NCBI GenBank assembly: GCA_028752905.1
Contig: JAQNBH010000014.1
Coordinates: 29,546,825 to 29,610,824, forward strand
Length of the DNA stretch: 64,000 nt
DNA from: Cladorhizidae sp. MBARI D1340-BT2
Taxonomy: Eukaryota > Porifera > Demospongiae > Poecilosclerida > Cladorhizidae
Direction: 5' to 3'
Part shown: piece after piece, positions 20,440 through 32,781 of the stretch
How the letters are laid out: the number at the start of each line of letters is the position of its first letter
How positions within the stretch are numbered: the stretch's first letter is position 1
Position numbers and translations under genes: made by a program
Notes under the pieces: generated by a model
Told to the model about the DNA's origin: nothing
What the model saw: the letters and a program-made list of their open reading frames with translations, nothing else
Database searches by the model: none

Positions 20440-22340
20440 AATCATTTCTTTATACTGAACTTTGGTGGCCAGCTACAACATTGTGGCTTTGTGTAAAGCT
20501 TGTTTCTGAAGGCTAGTTGGAAGAATTGGCACTGTAACAGGACCTGATGCTGGACCAGGAGACTATTGCTTGTTGACAATTCCATCAGTAAGCTTTAATT
20601 GGCTCCATAACTGCTTACAGTGCCAGAGTGTTTGTTGCTGCAGGTTGAAGCATGTAGAGGTGTTAAGAGGTTCCTCAATTTCCATATTGATTGATGTTAA
20701 GCACTTCAAAGCTCTTGTAGGAATGTTACACCTAGTTGCTATAGCTTTGGCTTTTTTCTGGGATGGGTGGTTGGGGAGGGGGGGAGTGATGCTATGATGA
20801 CTGCTGTGTGAACTGGTCATGTCTGGAAAGGGCATCAGAATTCTCTGTTTCTTAGTAGAGAAATCTATTCCTGTAAAGACGGTGTTAAATGGCACAGTAA
20901 ACTTTCCATTTTCTGAGCAGATGCATTACCAATTTACACTTCCCAAGAGGTACTGACGAAATTGCTTGAGAGCTTGCACTACTGCCAAACAATCCCTTTG
21001 GGTAATGCAGTATGGACCCTCTGCTGCTATGAGGACTCTACTACTATTCATGATCGTCTTGTTCCAATATCCCAATGGCACTTCCTAGCATCTGTGTAGA
21101 CAGTGAATGGGCTAGCTCAATGACCAAATTGTGGGTAAGCAAGTACTGGCTTGTTTTTTTTATAAACAAATCAAATGCTGTCTTACATTGTGATGTCCAT
21201 GTGAACAATACTACTTTCTTGGTTAATTTGTGAAGAGGTGCAATGTCTGCAAATCCCTGCATGTATCTGCAATAATACAATGCCAAACTTAAAAATTGCC
21301 AAACTCCTATATAGTACATCTGAAGGGATGGACCATTTCTTGATTGCCTGTTATTGCCTGTACCCTCTCATCAGGCATCATTCCCCTGACGGATAAAACA
21401 TGACCAAGGTAAGTTACCGTAGTCGGGTGATACTTATATAACTCCGCAGTGTTAACTCACACTCACAAAGTTTCTGAAAGACCAGCTTCAACGTTTCCAA
21501 GCTGACATAATGTATCAAAACATCATCGATGTAAGTTGTAACTTCTGAAAAACCATGAAATATTTTGTCCGTCATTCTCTGTAAGGAACTAGAGGAACCT
21601 TCCAAAAGTTACCTACTTGAATTGAGAGACTCCGATGCCAGGACCTGGACAAAATGCTGTCTTGACAACGTCTTCCTGGTGGAATTTGCCTATCCATTTC
21701 AAAGTCCAGTGTTGAAAATACAGCTGAGCCCGAAAGTCTATCATGCATTTCATCTGGCTGGTCCACTTATACAGTTTCCGATAATCAAGCATCACCTTAG
21801 AAGCCTGGCACAAGCACAGCAGGTGCCATCCAAGAACTATTAGCAACAATCCTTTCATCCAACATCTCCTGAATCTGCTCTTCAATCTTTTTCTTGTGTA
21901 GCCGTAGGAGTACACCAAGGTTGTTTGCAGACTAGTAGTGGACCTGTAGTGGGTATGTAGTGTGAGTAATGTTTCTCCTTCATGTGAACATCTGAAGAGT
22001 TCTTTGTACTCTTTGAACACTCAGGTCTTTGAACACTCAGGTAATTTTCTGAGAAATTCCACTGAATCTCCTGTTGTTTCATCGTTTACCACAGCAACTG
22101 CACATTTTTAGATTTTTTAACACTGTCCTAGTTGCTTACCACTGGAAGGTTCAACTGGTTGTGCTGTCATATACTTTCTTTAGTTTACAGCAACTGGTAG
22201 GAAATCAATACCTAGTATTATTAGAGCTACCAATTTGTTGACAACAGCAAAGTCACGATGCACTTTTAGTTGTCCCACCTGTATGGATACCTTGATGTGG
22301 TTGAGAAGGGGTACTGATTCCACACACACGGATAATGTGC
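20440..22340 (-). mobile_element. Decayed Ty3/gypsy LTR retrotransposon pol fragment
   Basis: Minus-strand remnant read from high to low coordinates. It holds a protease-like end (about 22190-22340), an RT region with MLDYRKL, SGSAVFSTLDFE and TAFCPGPG, then YIDDVLIH (catalytic YIDD, about 21510-21535), a LTKKVVLFTWTSQCKTAFD block at about 21175-21235, ENSDALSRHDQFTQ (about 20805-20850), and AGHQS near the start of integrase (about 20470). Many stops and frameshifts. No LTRs, gag or complete integrase were seen, so it is a truncated, inactive copy. It abuts the 3' tail of the LINE at 16275-20400. Confidence 0.8.
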
Positions 22341-22420
22341 ACTACACACGGATAATGTTCATCAGGTTTAGCGCATGTGGGTTATAATCCCTAGGGGGAG
22401 AAATCATGCCACCATGAAGT

Positions 22421-22584
22421 ATGTTTCATTATGGAGTGCAATGATAAATACGTAGCTACAAATAATTACAAATATGTAAGCAGCATTAAACTGAAGAGTC
22501 TGATGTTTCATTATGGAGTGCAATGATAAATACGTAGCTACAAATAATTCCAAATATGTAGGCATCATTAAACTGAAGAGTCTG
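22421..22584. repeat. 82-bp tandem duplication
   Basis: Two copies of an 82-bp unit (22421-22502 and 22503-22584), each opening ATGTTTCATTATGGAGTGCA and ending ACTGAAGAGTCTG, with only a few differences. The beginning of a third copy (ATGTTTGATT) follows. No coding content. Confidence 0.9.
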
Positions 22585-24365
22585 ATGTTTGATTTGTGAT
22601 GCTAATCATTAAACATATACCTTCCTCTTATCTGTCCCAGTAACTTGTAGTTTAACAACAACAAAATTGCAATACGTTGATCTTCATTTCTGTCTTCACT
22701 ATAATTATATCCTTTAAGACTTCTACTGCATAGAACTAGAAGACAGACAAAAGCCAAGTACAGAGAGAAAACTACCTATGCTTGTAGCGAGGAAGATCCA
22801 TGTAGTAATCAAGGTTGCTAAGTGTGAAGATAATATCTCCACCTAGCTCTCACAAACTCTCATTTGATGTACTATGACTTTTGCGATGATCAACATAAAT
22901 TTTCTCACTCTGTGGTTAGATGTCCTAGCCTTCATCACAAATAACTCGGAATATTTCGTGGTGAAGGCTACAGCATCTAGCCGATTACAAGAAAGTCATC
23001 GGATTTAATGTTGAGTAGCTATCCAGATATCTAAAACTTCATAGCTACTCCTAGCTCTTATATACAGAGCAGCAACTTAAAATCTTACAAGAGTCTTGAA
23101 AGTTATAGATAATACATAGATCGCTGGTTCAATAATGTTCTGTACCACCTCACATTAGTGCATGCTTGGTGTCTGCAAAAGTTAAACAGGTTATTAGTGG
23201 CTCCACTCCAACCCTGGATAGTAGATGAGAAAAGAGGGAACGGTTATTTTTTGCTCACTGTAACTGTTTGGCGGGCTTGGCAGAGGCATGCTCTAATATT
23301 GCTCCTTTTTTATATTGAACATGCAAATTCGCATGAAAACCACCCGCCTATTTTGAACTTGAGCAACCTGTTATAATAATTTAATTTGTTCTGTAGAGCC
23401 TTGGGATAGGCCATCACTAAGTACGTACAAAAAATAAATGACAATGACTACTAGAAAACAAGAACATGAATTTGAATTAACTATTTTAGGTGTTGCAAAA
23501 GCATTAGCAATTGCAAACATGACACAGTTGGTCAGCCACGGACATTTGCTACCTGCCTGTGTGAAGAATAGTACATACTACCACCTTTGTAGCCTGACAA
23601 AAATAGCTGAGCCATCCATGAAATGCTTGCTAGAGCATTCAAGATCTATTCAACATAGAACAGTCACATTTTAAAGCTTGCTCTGGTGAGGACTAGTATA
23701 CTAGGCTGCCAGTTATTGGCATACGAACGGTACCATGTACATTACAGGTGTGGTCCAGGAAGTTTGATTCTTGGAACTTGAAGTGAATAGTTAATTCCAG
23801 GAAGTAATGCTAGTGAACTTACGAGGGTTCGAGTCCACCCGACTTACTAGCAAGGCACTGTGTGGCGAGTAAAGGTGTGATGGAGGCAGAGGGAATTAAT
23901 TTTAGCACTGGTAATGAATAATAGGCATTAATATTGTTAAGTCCTCATAGGCTATATTATAGTTGGATGGAAAACTTGGTATTGCTATCTATCTTTGTTT
24001 CTATCAGGAGCATGTGTTCACCACACGTTCACCCCATAAAAATATAAACAGGCTTGTGTTTCCCATTTCCACACTGATCTGGAGAATGTTACTGCGCAAA
24101 GTTGAGGTTACGATACAAAATTCTGGTAGACTTTTCCCTTTGTTTCTTTAATCATTTTTATATAGCTACAGTTGTAATTTGTAGCTATAGGTAGCTTTCT
24201 CATGGTTCTAGAGTGCTCGTTTGAGTTTCTCAGTGCTATTTTATATCAAGTAAGTGAGTAGCTGTACATAGTATAAGCCATGTAGAAACTTACATAGCTT
24301 ACCTGAGGCTGCTCTCAGACATTCGTGCTCACTAAAATTCGATGGATAACCATACATAAAACCAT
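22585..24365. other. Intergenic sequence without recognised gene
   Basis: AT-rich, with short open frames only (23158-23376, 23438-23674, 23963-24151), none with a motif I recognise. It holds the hairpin at 22918-22978. An AATAAA at about 23433 has no gene model before it. Confidence 0.45.
22918..22978. repeat. Imperfect inverted repeat (foldback)
   Basis: Arms 22918-22938 (AGATGTCCTAGCCTTCATCAC) and 22958-22978 (GTGGTGAAGGCTACAGCATCT) pair at 17 of 21 positions around a 19-base loop. The TGAAGGCTA...CATCTAGCCGA words recur at 10614-10675 and, in variant form, at 28391-28469. Confidence 0.75.
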
Positions 24366-24369
24366 AGTA

Positions 24370-24770
24370 CTGGCTGGTGGTTAAGATGGCCGGGGACAGG
24401 ACCGATGTCCCGCTTGCCAAACTGCTAACCCATTTGGTGACCAGGTTGGCTGTAGAAGGAACGGTGACCAAATTCACTGCCATGACTCCATCAGGGATGC
24501 TATCTTCTCTGTGGATGGGTCTGCAGCTTCTTGTGCCCAGGAGGAGGTGCTGTCACTTACCCCTGGATCCAGCAGCAGCTGTGAAACAGATATCTATCCA
24601 CCTCTTTAAACTCATGGTCAGGCTGCCGCTCTCAATGCACACATGATCTTGGCCCTAGTTCACTGACAATTGGGTCTCTACCAACCAGGGCCATGCCCTC
24701 TCCATTGGGGATACAGGAAGATGTCTGCTCATGCCGAGAATTCCCAGTCGTGAAGACGGAGACCTAGATC
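24370..24770 (+). pseudogene. Retroelement ORF C-terminus remnant (CCHC plus endonuclease-like)
   Basis: Scattered frames read RCPACQTANPFGDQVGCRRN, then a GDQIHCHDS block and RDAIFSV. After frameshifts come KLMVRLPLSMH and a GPCPLHWGYRK block that corresponds to the QGHALSVG segment of the 14480-14888 remnant. C-x2-C...H-type residues followed by RHxxxRD and then the RPxD/PAALDV region is the order expected for this retroelement family. It is heavily decayed, and the call rests on block order more than identity. Confidence 0.45.
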
Positions 24771-26179
24771 CCAAGATTGTTCAGCCACTATGCAAGTATG
24801 GTGGATGGCAGAGAAGAGGACCAGAGCTTTGGAATTAGTGTCAGGTGCTTCAGAACATACCTTGTTATAGATAGCCTGGTCAATGGCGGTGATGTCCACA
24901 TCTTCGATACCATAAAACTTTGACGGTGACTAAGTATGCTGATAATTGGTGCACACCGTGTGCCAATAATTGTCAGCCCATGCTACATAGGTTAGCCCAG
25001 CTCTCTTTGTGATTGCTATGAACAGGACTCCAGTAAAGATGATCTAGAGGCAGAATTCAAACTCCTCAAGTCCCTCTTTATAGAAAAGACAGAAACAGGA
25101 GAAAAACCATCAATTTCCTTTTTAAAAACTCCAGCGTTAAAGCCTAGTTCAGTGGACCTTGAGTGACAATGTTTGTCGAGGATTTCAGCTTATAATGGTC
25201 CAAAAGGTAATTTAGTGGAGAAAAACTGAAAAACTTATCACATCAACTATGTGGCCCAAACCCACTTTATGGTGCTTCACTATCATCAATAAGTTAGCTA
25301 CTGATAATCTTGACCTAAAACATGCAGAAAACCTACTCCATTGAGTGGAAGTACAATATAAAGTGCACTTACTCCAGAATGCAAGGTAGCTAAATCCAGA
25401 AAATATATATATTGAGTTTAGGACTTGACAGAAAGGAAACTATGATATATACAATGAATATATGCAATATGTTTTAGCTACCTGAGCCTGTAGCTGCTCA
25501 AGTGCTGCGAACCCTACGCATGCGCATGATGCTTGAGTACACCTATACCTTGGACTGCACCTAAATATATTATGGCCTGAATAGTTGCTACACCTCTGCA
25601 CCTGCAACATGGCTTTTGTTATAGCATCAATCAGGATTCACTAATGTTGCAAAGTCAGGCCTCGGTTTTGTGCCACACTTTAGCTGCAGTAGCTTTGACT
25701 CTGATAAAATCATAGTTTGGGTGTGATATTGAACACGTAAGAACCACCTCTTGGTTCCGCCGGAACTCAAACATAAATAGAGGCTTAGTCCTATCTTATG
25801 GATGTGAAAAAGTGGCAGGAAGAGGTGCAGAATATTATGTGGAGTGTACTAACTGAAAAACAGCAAGTAATAAGCGGAAAGGAAAATATTATGTTGTGCA
25901 TGTGCAATTGGACAGACATTATATCAAAAATGAACCAGATGATTTGGAGAAATGAAGTTGTAACTAGTCGCTGGATCCAAAAGGAAGTGCACACAGATGT
26001 GAGAGATCCCCTTGATTCATGCTCTTATCATTTTCTATGTCCATGTAACAACTGCACTAATAATTATACCCCCCCCCCCCCAGCTACCACCACTTAAATC
26101 TGGCTAGCTACTACATTTTGACTTGTAGACCATCAGTACTCTTTCTCCCTAACCATGGTTACCACTCATGTTTCTAGGG
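24771..26179. other. Intergenic sequence without recognised gene
   Basis: Contains an imperfect 38-bp hairpin at 24939-24977 (CTGATAATTGG...AATTGTCAG), and an open segment at 24996-25166 that lacks an ATG and shows no known motif. The open frame at 25798-26097 encodes a lysine- and tryptophan-containing peptide I do not recognise. A C homopolymer lies at about 26070-26080. Confidence 0.45.
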
Positions 26180-26403
<224 letters not shown>

Positions 26404-26603
26404 CCTCAGAATTTTTTAGAATAGCTCCTTGTTTTGTCTATGTTTTAAGCGAAATTCTGACAAAAAAGTATGCCTAGCTAAAAGTTCCGTATTGTTTTAT
26501 TTGACTCAGGCCACAGCTGAGCTGCACTGCAGAGTACTCGGACCGCAAATATGTCAAGGGGAGGGCAATCTGTACTTTAACCCCCAATAATCTTACCATG
26601 CAC

Positions 26604-26611
26604 TATTTAAG
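26604..26611 (+). promoter_or_regulatory. Possible TATA-like box for gene 2
   Basis: TATTTAAG lies about 80 bases before the inferred 5' UTR splice donor at 26694. No initiator could be fixed from sequence alone. Confidence 0.3.
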
Positions 26612-26693
26612 TCATGAGATCGCAAGATAATTTAAGGAATCTCAAGAAAAATCATCTTCTACTCTGGACATTGAACAGACTTTTTGTCCGAAG

Positions 26694-26783
26694 GTAAGAG
26701 TTGGTTAGCAACGCCAGACAAGTGTTCCGGTCCTATCTTCTCTCTCTATCTTCTCTCTCATTTCCATTGTGTTTTTACCGCAG
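26694..26783 (+). other. Inferred 5' UTR intron of gene 2
   Basis: A strong donor, AAG|GTAAGAG, and a strong acceptor with a long pyrimidine tract (TTCTCTCTCTATC...TTTTTACCGCAG|C) define a 90-base intron. Removing it places a short leader (26784-26830) directly before the ATG at 26831. Confidence 0.6.
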
Positions 26784-26830
26784 CACATTCCTGCAAGACA
26801 AAAGCGGGAAGAAACTCTTCTAATAAAGAA

Positions 26831-26983
26831 ATGAAAGTTGTCACTTGTTTCCTGCTGTGTGTTCTGGCGGGGCAGGTGGTCTCTCAGACTCAACTCTCAA
26901 GCACTGATGATAAAGACGTTCTAAATGCCCATAACTATTTCAGAGGGAGCGTCGTGCCAACTGCTTCCAACATGCAGAGACTG
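26831..26983 (+). CDS. Gene 2, coding exon 1: secreted CAP/SCP protein (signal peptide, N-terminus)
   Basis: The ATG at 26831 follows the inferred 5' UTR intron and starts MKVVTCFLLCVLAGQVVSQT, a signal peptide with cleavage probably after VVS or nearby, so the product is secreted. The domain begins DVLNAHNYFRGSVVP...MQRL (residues 30-51), matching the first helix of CAP domains (LN.HN.yR). The exon ends in phase 0 at CTG|GTATAC, followed by exon 2 with EWSKDLA, exactly the continuation expected (M..L.W...LA). Total visible protein is about 166 residues over three exons. CAP proteins (CRISP, PR-1, venom allergen 5, GLIPR) act outside the cell in defence, reproduction or lipid binding. Which role this one has cannot be told. 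Confidence 0.85.
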
Positions 26984-27990
26984 GTATACTGCGTAGCTAA
27001 ACAATTTTTGCATCAGTGTACAACTAGTTATGTAGAGTCCTAGTTACTTACTGCATTCAATAGCTTTAAGTAACTAGTCAGGGATTGGCTTGCTTTCCAG
27101 TGATCACACCCACTTGTTCCTTTGATAAATTAAACAATGAACATAATTATTACAGCTAGTATATTGCCTGCAGCTACTTTTCAGATGGCTTCCTAGACTT
27201 GCAAGTAGTTCGCAAAAAAGGAGACCTTGCATGCAGAATGAACTTGCACATATTCCGTGAACTACCATATTATATAATAGTTACAGCCGACTCGCAGATC
27301 AGAACTGCAGACTAGATCAAAAACTTTCTGGAAGCTTCTTCAACTGAAATAAGCGGCACAGGCACCATGTATATATGTACTGGGAACTACTCTAACCCCT
27401 TCGTTCTTGAGAAAGGAGATTATCCTGGGTGGATTTCTTTGCTGTAAGCTTTTTGTTTAGACATAGCTCAACTTATTGCAAAATATCATTACTTATATAC
27501 TTCGATAGTGCTGATTCACTGCAGCTGCACTTTCATTATTTTACATTAAAATAAATAGAACAATAAATATCGAAACAAAAATTATTAAAGAAATAGTCAT
27601 CACTAGAGGATCAATTTTTTTCTATAATTATTACTAAACCCACTAAACCCACATTACAGAAAAATAAATACTGGAATAGTTGATAGACCTGCTTATATTT
27701 AGCCCTTGTGAGAGCACACAATATGAAATGGCCACAGTTTGGGGGTCCCTGCTATCTAACACTTGATATGGTCTACTGTCCTTTTGATTGCTAGTTATAG
27801 AATGTACAGTACAGTGAAAATATAAGTCAATCCTATTATACGTAAACCTGGTTTGGAATGTTAAAATACAACATCTCTCTACATGGTATGCTGTTAGCAA
27901 TAGAAGCTGCTCATACCTCAAGCCACAAATGAGTGAAGGTTGATTTACGTCTGGACAATCGACACGTTATCCCAACATCACAAATACTAA

Positions 27991-28060
27991 CCCACACACA
28001 CACATACACACACTACACACACACACACACACAACACACAAGCACACACACACACAGACA
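27991..28060. repeat. (CA)n microsatellite
   Basis: Interrupted CA dinucleotide repeat of about 70 bp. Confidence 0.95.
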
Positions 28061-28294
28061 GGTTTGAAGTCTTTTTGAATCTTCACTGCTGTTACTATAA
28101 CATTAGCTCTCTCAATCCTTAAATTTTAAGCGAGGTTGCTCTAGCTCTTTGCTAACTTCACATGTATGGTTTGTACCACGCTGAGTCTGTATAGACAGAG
28201 AGCAGCTATTGTCAACATTAGTTACCTCTTGGTCAATACGAACTCTTGCCACCAAATTGTGGTATGCCGGTGAGTTAATCTTACATTACGAGGT

Positions 28295-28346
28295 GCACGT
28301 GCTTATAAATGCATGACATGGCACGTGCTTATGAATGCATGACATG
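28295..28346. repeat. 26-bp direct duplication
   Basis: GCACGTGCTTATAAATGCAT plus GACATG at 28295-28320, repeated at 28321-28346 with one change. Each copy contains the E-box-type palindrome CACGTG. Confidence 0.9.
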
Positions 28347-28390
28347 ATGTTCTTCTCAACAAGCTCCCAATTGGTCATTATATCTGCTTA

Positions 28391-28469
28391 AATTTACTCA
28401 CTCGATGTTTCGGCTGCTCTTCCTGATGAAGGATGGAGCATCTAGTCCGAAATATGGTGTGAGTAAATT
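28391..28469. repeat. Foldback repeat with CTGATGA...GAAA core
   Basis: Arms 28391-28413 (AATTTACTCACTCGATGTTT...) and 28447-28469 (CCGAAATATGGTGTGAGTAA...) pair at 20 of 23 positions. The loop holds an inner TGCTC/GGAGCA stem. CTGATGA at 28423-28429 and GAAA at 28449-28452 are in the order of the conserved core strands of a hammerhead ribozyme, but the stem II closing pair does not fit well. It is related in sequence to the motifs at 10614 and 22918. Confidence 0.6.
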
Positions 28470-29099
28470 AAGTCACTTTTGTTTGCATTTGTAGCTCATG
28501 TTTGCTATATGTTCTCAGAGGATAGGAGAGTAGTTGGGGTGAATCCAGGGATATTGAATTGGGGGAGGGGGGTTGGGGGAGAGAGGGGGAGGGGGGGGGG
28601 GGCATTCATTTTAGTGAGCCAGAATACCCTGTATCAGGGAGGGTGTGGGAGGGTGTATGTGCAAATTACATAAGAAAGCAAATTATTAAATTTATAAAAG
28701 GAAAGCATATTGAAACCAAAAGTGTTGAGATAGCTTAGATTGACAAAACAAAGCAGAGGATTACTAAGTCAGATACGTCTTAGACTTCTGTTAGCTCAAT
28801 AACTTTATATATGTCAATAGCCATACGATGCTGTACAGAGCCATTGCTGAGTGCAGAGACAAATTACTTTGCTCAACTGAAGCACTGGTCACGGGAATCT
28901 AAAGTAGTACACGCAAAACTGCGGCAATGTTAAGACATTATTACTGGTCCATTTCTTCTGAAAAGTCTTGACTCATTGTCCTGCCAAAGCCTCCGCCATA
29001 GCTGGTCTTCTTATACTAGACACAGGATGCTACGTAAGTCTTCTTCAAATGGGCGCAATTTTTCAACATTAGTTGTGACAAGTTACTAGGAATAAATCT

Positions 29100-29815
29100 T
29101 AACCCCAGTGCTGCAATTAATGCCCCCCCCCCCGCAATTCAATATGCCTGTATCTGCCCCTGCTCTGCAATGGCTACTCTCCCACATCTTCTGAGAACCT
29201 GGATTCAAAGAAGCCTCCTCTTCCCTGTGACTCCACAATGCAACTCCTATGCAACACACAATTCCAAATTATTTTTGCAGTTTGCTCATATATTGAGTAA
29301 TCCATCCTGGTGCATAGACTTTCAGTCAGATAAATTTGCGAGCTTCTGACATTTTGTGGTACTCAAGGCAAGAGTGTACTTGCAAATGACTTCATGCATC
29401 TTTCCAATTTTGTTAGGCTTTGTTTACCAAAAATGATGCTCTTTGTCCGAGTAGCTGCATGTTTGACAGGAAAAAGCATACATGATGGGCAATTAACTCC
29501 ATCCTCCTCAGGAGTAAGAAATAAAAGGGCAGATTTTAAACTGTTCATGCTGGCAATATATACTGCTTCTATTTAATACCAATAGAACTAATTTTCGTCC
29601 TTACAAACTTTATCTGGAAATTTTGAAATTTTTGTCAGTACATTTCTCTTTGAGTAGTAACAGATCTGGTCAGCTAGCACGTTCCAGATAATCGCTGATA
29701 TCAATAGGCTCACTCTCATAGGCTCTGGCCTCACACTAATAGTTTGAACTGTATTACATGTAGAATCGTCTCCTGCATTGTCATCTGCTGAAGGGTCATC
29801 GTCAGGTCTTGGCAC
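29100..29815 (-). pseudogene. Decayed DNA-transposon-like ORF (hAT/TTF zinc-finger type, tentative)
   Basis: Minus-strand fragments read WNVLADQICYYSKRNVLTKI, then LTPEEDGVNCPSCMLFPVKH, and further downstream a GVALWSHREEEASLNPG block. An E-(D/G)-G-x-x-C-x-x-C-x-L-F motif followed later by a G-x-x-L-x-(G/S)-H-R-E-E block is the order seen in hAT-related transposases with a TTF-type finger. It is fragmented, interrupted by a C homopolymer near 29122, and lacks the catalytic core. The family name is tentative. Confidence 0.35.
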
Positions 29816-29910
29816 TTTTCAGCAACTTTCCCAGTGGGTAGGGACAAAGACCTTTTCTTCATCTCAATGCAATCTAAGTCTGTCAGTTGATTATCATTAG
29901 CACTATCAAA

Positions 29911-29947
29911 GCTATAGTGTTGATTAAGATTGAATCAACACTATAGC
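29911..29947. repeat. Perfect 15-bp hairpin
   Basis: GCTATAGTGTTGATT (29911-29925) and its exact reverse complement AATCAACACTATAGC (29933-29947) flank a 7-base loop, AAGATTG. It lies within intron 1 of gene 2. It could be a transposon relic or a structured RNA element. Confidence 0.9.
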
Positions 29948-30546
29948 CAGTGTTGTAATTAGGACAAGTTTAAGGGCTCATGGATTGCCTATAGCAAGCC
30001 TATCTGGTTATGTCATTTCCTTCATAGACCTAATCTCTGCAGATTTATTTAAAGCAACATCCCTGGTTAGTGCTTGTCGTGCTTGTCGTGCTTGTCATGC
30101 TTGGTAGGTGAAACAGCACCATTGATAATATAGTGTAAAGTTATGTATCGACCCTCACCAGCAATTAATTGATGGTAAAAGAAAGAGGGTGACATTAGAC
30201 TGCGAGGTTCTGAGTTTGGCTGTGGCTCATTCTGGGATGGGCAAAGGCAGAACCATAGACAAAACAGATGAGCTGCTTTGTGGGAGAGCTATATACAATC
30301 CAAAAACAGCAACTAAAAATAAAAAAAATCTCTGTGTGAAAAACAGCATTGCTCTTACATCAATTAAGTATAAGAGAGGTGTAGATATGAAGCCCCGAAA
30401 CCAGACTCCATACCCCCCACTAACCTGGGTCTGTGTTTGCATGTGGTTGATGTACATGTCACATGAATTCCCAGACAGTTTTGCCTCGAGCTATAGAGTC
30501 TTCTCTATCATAATTGTATTGTTCATACTCTGCTGCTACTCTTCAG

Positions 30547-30780
30547 GAATGGAGCAAAGACCTCGCTGAAGTGGCCCAAAAGTATGCCGAGGAGTGTGTC
30601 TTTGAACATAACTCCAATAGAGTGTCACAGCAGACAGTTTATCAGTCTGTAGGAGAGAATCTTGCAGCTGGCAGTGGAGCGGCCAACTTCACCCAGTTTG
30701 TCAAGAATTGGTACGATGAAGTGAAGGACTACAACCTCGATGCCAACTCGTGCAGTAATGTTTGTGGACACTACACACAG
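30547..30780 (+). CDS. Gene 2, coding exon 2: CAP domain core
   Basis: 234 bases (78 codons), phase 0 on both sides, between CTTCAG| and CACACAG|GTGACC. The peptide encodes EWSKDLAEVAQKYAEECVFE, then HNSN...GENLA, NWYDEVKDY and GHYTQ. All four residues of the CAP cavity tetrad are present in numbering from the ATG: His72 (after C.FEH), Glu88 (GEN), Glu109 (WYDE) and His126 (GHYTQ). Cys68, Cys120 and Cys124 are three of six cysteines in the mature protein. GHYTQ at the exon end continues with VVWAAS in exon 3, completing the CAP signature. There is no frameshift or stop. Confidence 0.93.
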
Positions 30781-30947
30781 GTGACCATGCATGTAGTTAT
30801 ATATTGTGTATTATGTGAGCTAAAAGGAGAGAAAATGAGGTAGCTGCCTGTCAAAGATCTGAGCCTCCTCTGTTACTCATGAATTTATGAGACATCCTTT
30901 TTGCCGTGGTCATATGTCCGTTACTATAACCATAGTAATCATACACC

Positions 30948-30970
30948 TGTGTGTGTGTGTGTGTGTGTGT
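30948..30970. repeat. (TG)n microsatellite
   Basis: Short pure TG run in intron 2 of gene 2. Confidence 0.95.
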
Positions 30971-31042
30971 ATTATATGTCACACATAAACTCAACTATTG
31001 TACGAATCAACATACATATAACAACACAAAAAATGAAACACA

Positions 31043-31140
31043 ATGACATCACAGGAAATGAACATGTAATGACATCACAGGAAATGAACATGTAATGACA
31101 TCACAGGAAATGAACATGTAATGACATCACAGGAAATGAC
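31043..31140. repeat. 26-bp tandem repeat, 3.8 copies
   Basis: Near-perfect units of ATGACATCACAGGAAATG plus AACATGTA. Each holds TGACATCA, one base from the CRE/ATF palindrome TGACGTCA, and AGGAAATG (ETS-like). It lies in intron 2 of gene 2, 260 bp after exon 2. Confidence 0.95.
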
Positions 31141-31703
31141 CAATACACATCCACTACTAGTACTGCACATTACAATGTGTGACCAGATTTGTGAAAACAG
31201 GTTTAAAACTGCACCAATGACTAAACCTACCCTTCATGTATACACCTGTGGCAGTGGTAAGTCCAGGCTCTATTCTAGAGGACAATATAGCCTTTGCATT
31301 GAGCTAGGTCGATGCACTTCGCCTTAGCCTTCAAGAATGGAGTGTTATGCTGGCTTCGAATTATGCTGGCTTCGAATGCTCAAATTAGGCGCCCTTTCTT
31401 CAGCTGCCATGTTCTCATCCGCTTTTCAAGTTAGCCTTTATTTACAGAGATGACTTGTGTAGAAGGTATCACCAGTGCTCTAAATAGAAGTTCCACGGAA
31501 GGCCTTGAATTGGTGAGACCCTCCAACAGTCTCATACTAGAACAAAGTTAGTATTATACAGCTTCACCCGTCTGCGCCAATGCTTTGGAAATGCTATTAA
31601 TTAACTTTTGAGTGTTTGCTGGAGGGCAACTGTTACTCAACAGTTCAAAACTTTCAGGACATGATCTTTAGGCATCATAGAAAGAAGAAAGAAGAAAGAA
31701 AAA
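31141..31703. other. Intron 2 sequence without recognised features
   Basis: No exon found. A short direct repeat, TTATGCTGGCTTCGAA, occurs twice at about 31346-31377, and a GAA-rich run lies at 31680-31702. Confidence 0.5.

Positions 31704-32781
<1,078 letters not shown>

Larger units (their letters stand above)
26984..30546 (+). other. Gene 2 intron 1
   Basis: A 3.56-kb intron (GTATAC...CTTCAG). It contains a CA microsatellite, a 26-bp duplication, a foldback repeat (28391-28469), a G-rich tract near 28560-28603, a decayed DNA-transposon-like ORF on the minus strand (about 29100-29815), a perfect hairpin (29911-29947) and a small 9-bp tandem repeat (GCTTGTCGT, 30072-30104). Open frames at 27643-27921 (minus) and 30189-30569 (plus) show no motif apart from overlap with exon 2. 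Confidence 0.7.

Noticed and set aside
23821..23842. GGTTCGAGTCC, resembling a tRNA box B
   Set aside because: The flanking bases do not form a T-stem (two of five pairs fail), there is no A box or cloverleaf upstream, and no acceptor stem. At most a trace of a tRNA-derived SINE.
24996..25166. 57-codon open segment after an AACAG acceptor-like site
   Set aside because: No ATG, no recognised motif, no partner exon, and it lies next to a retroelement remnant. Not enough to call an exon.
25798..26097. 99-codon open frame before the (TAA)n array
   Set aside because: Composition and lack of any motif suggest chance. Its end runs through a C homopolymer.
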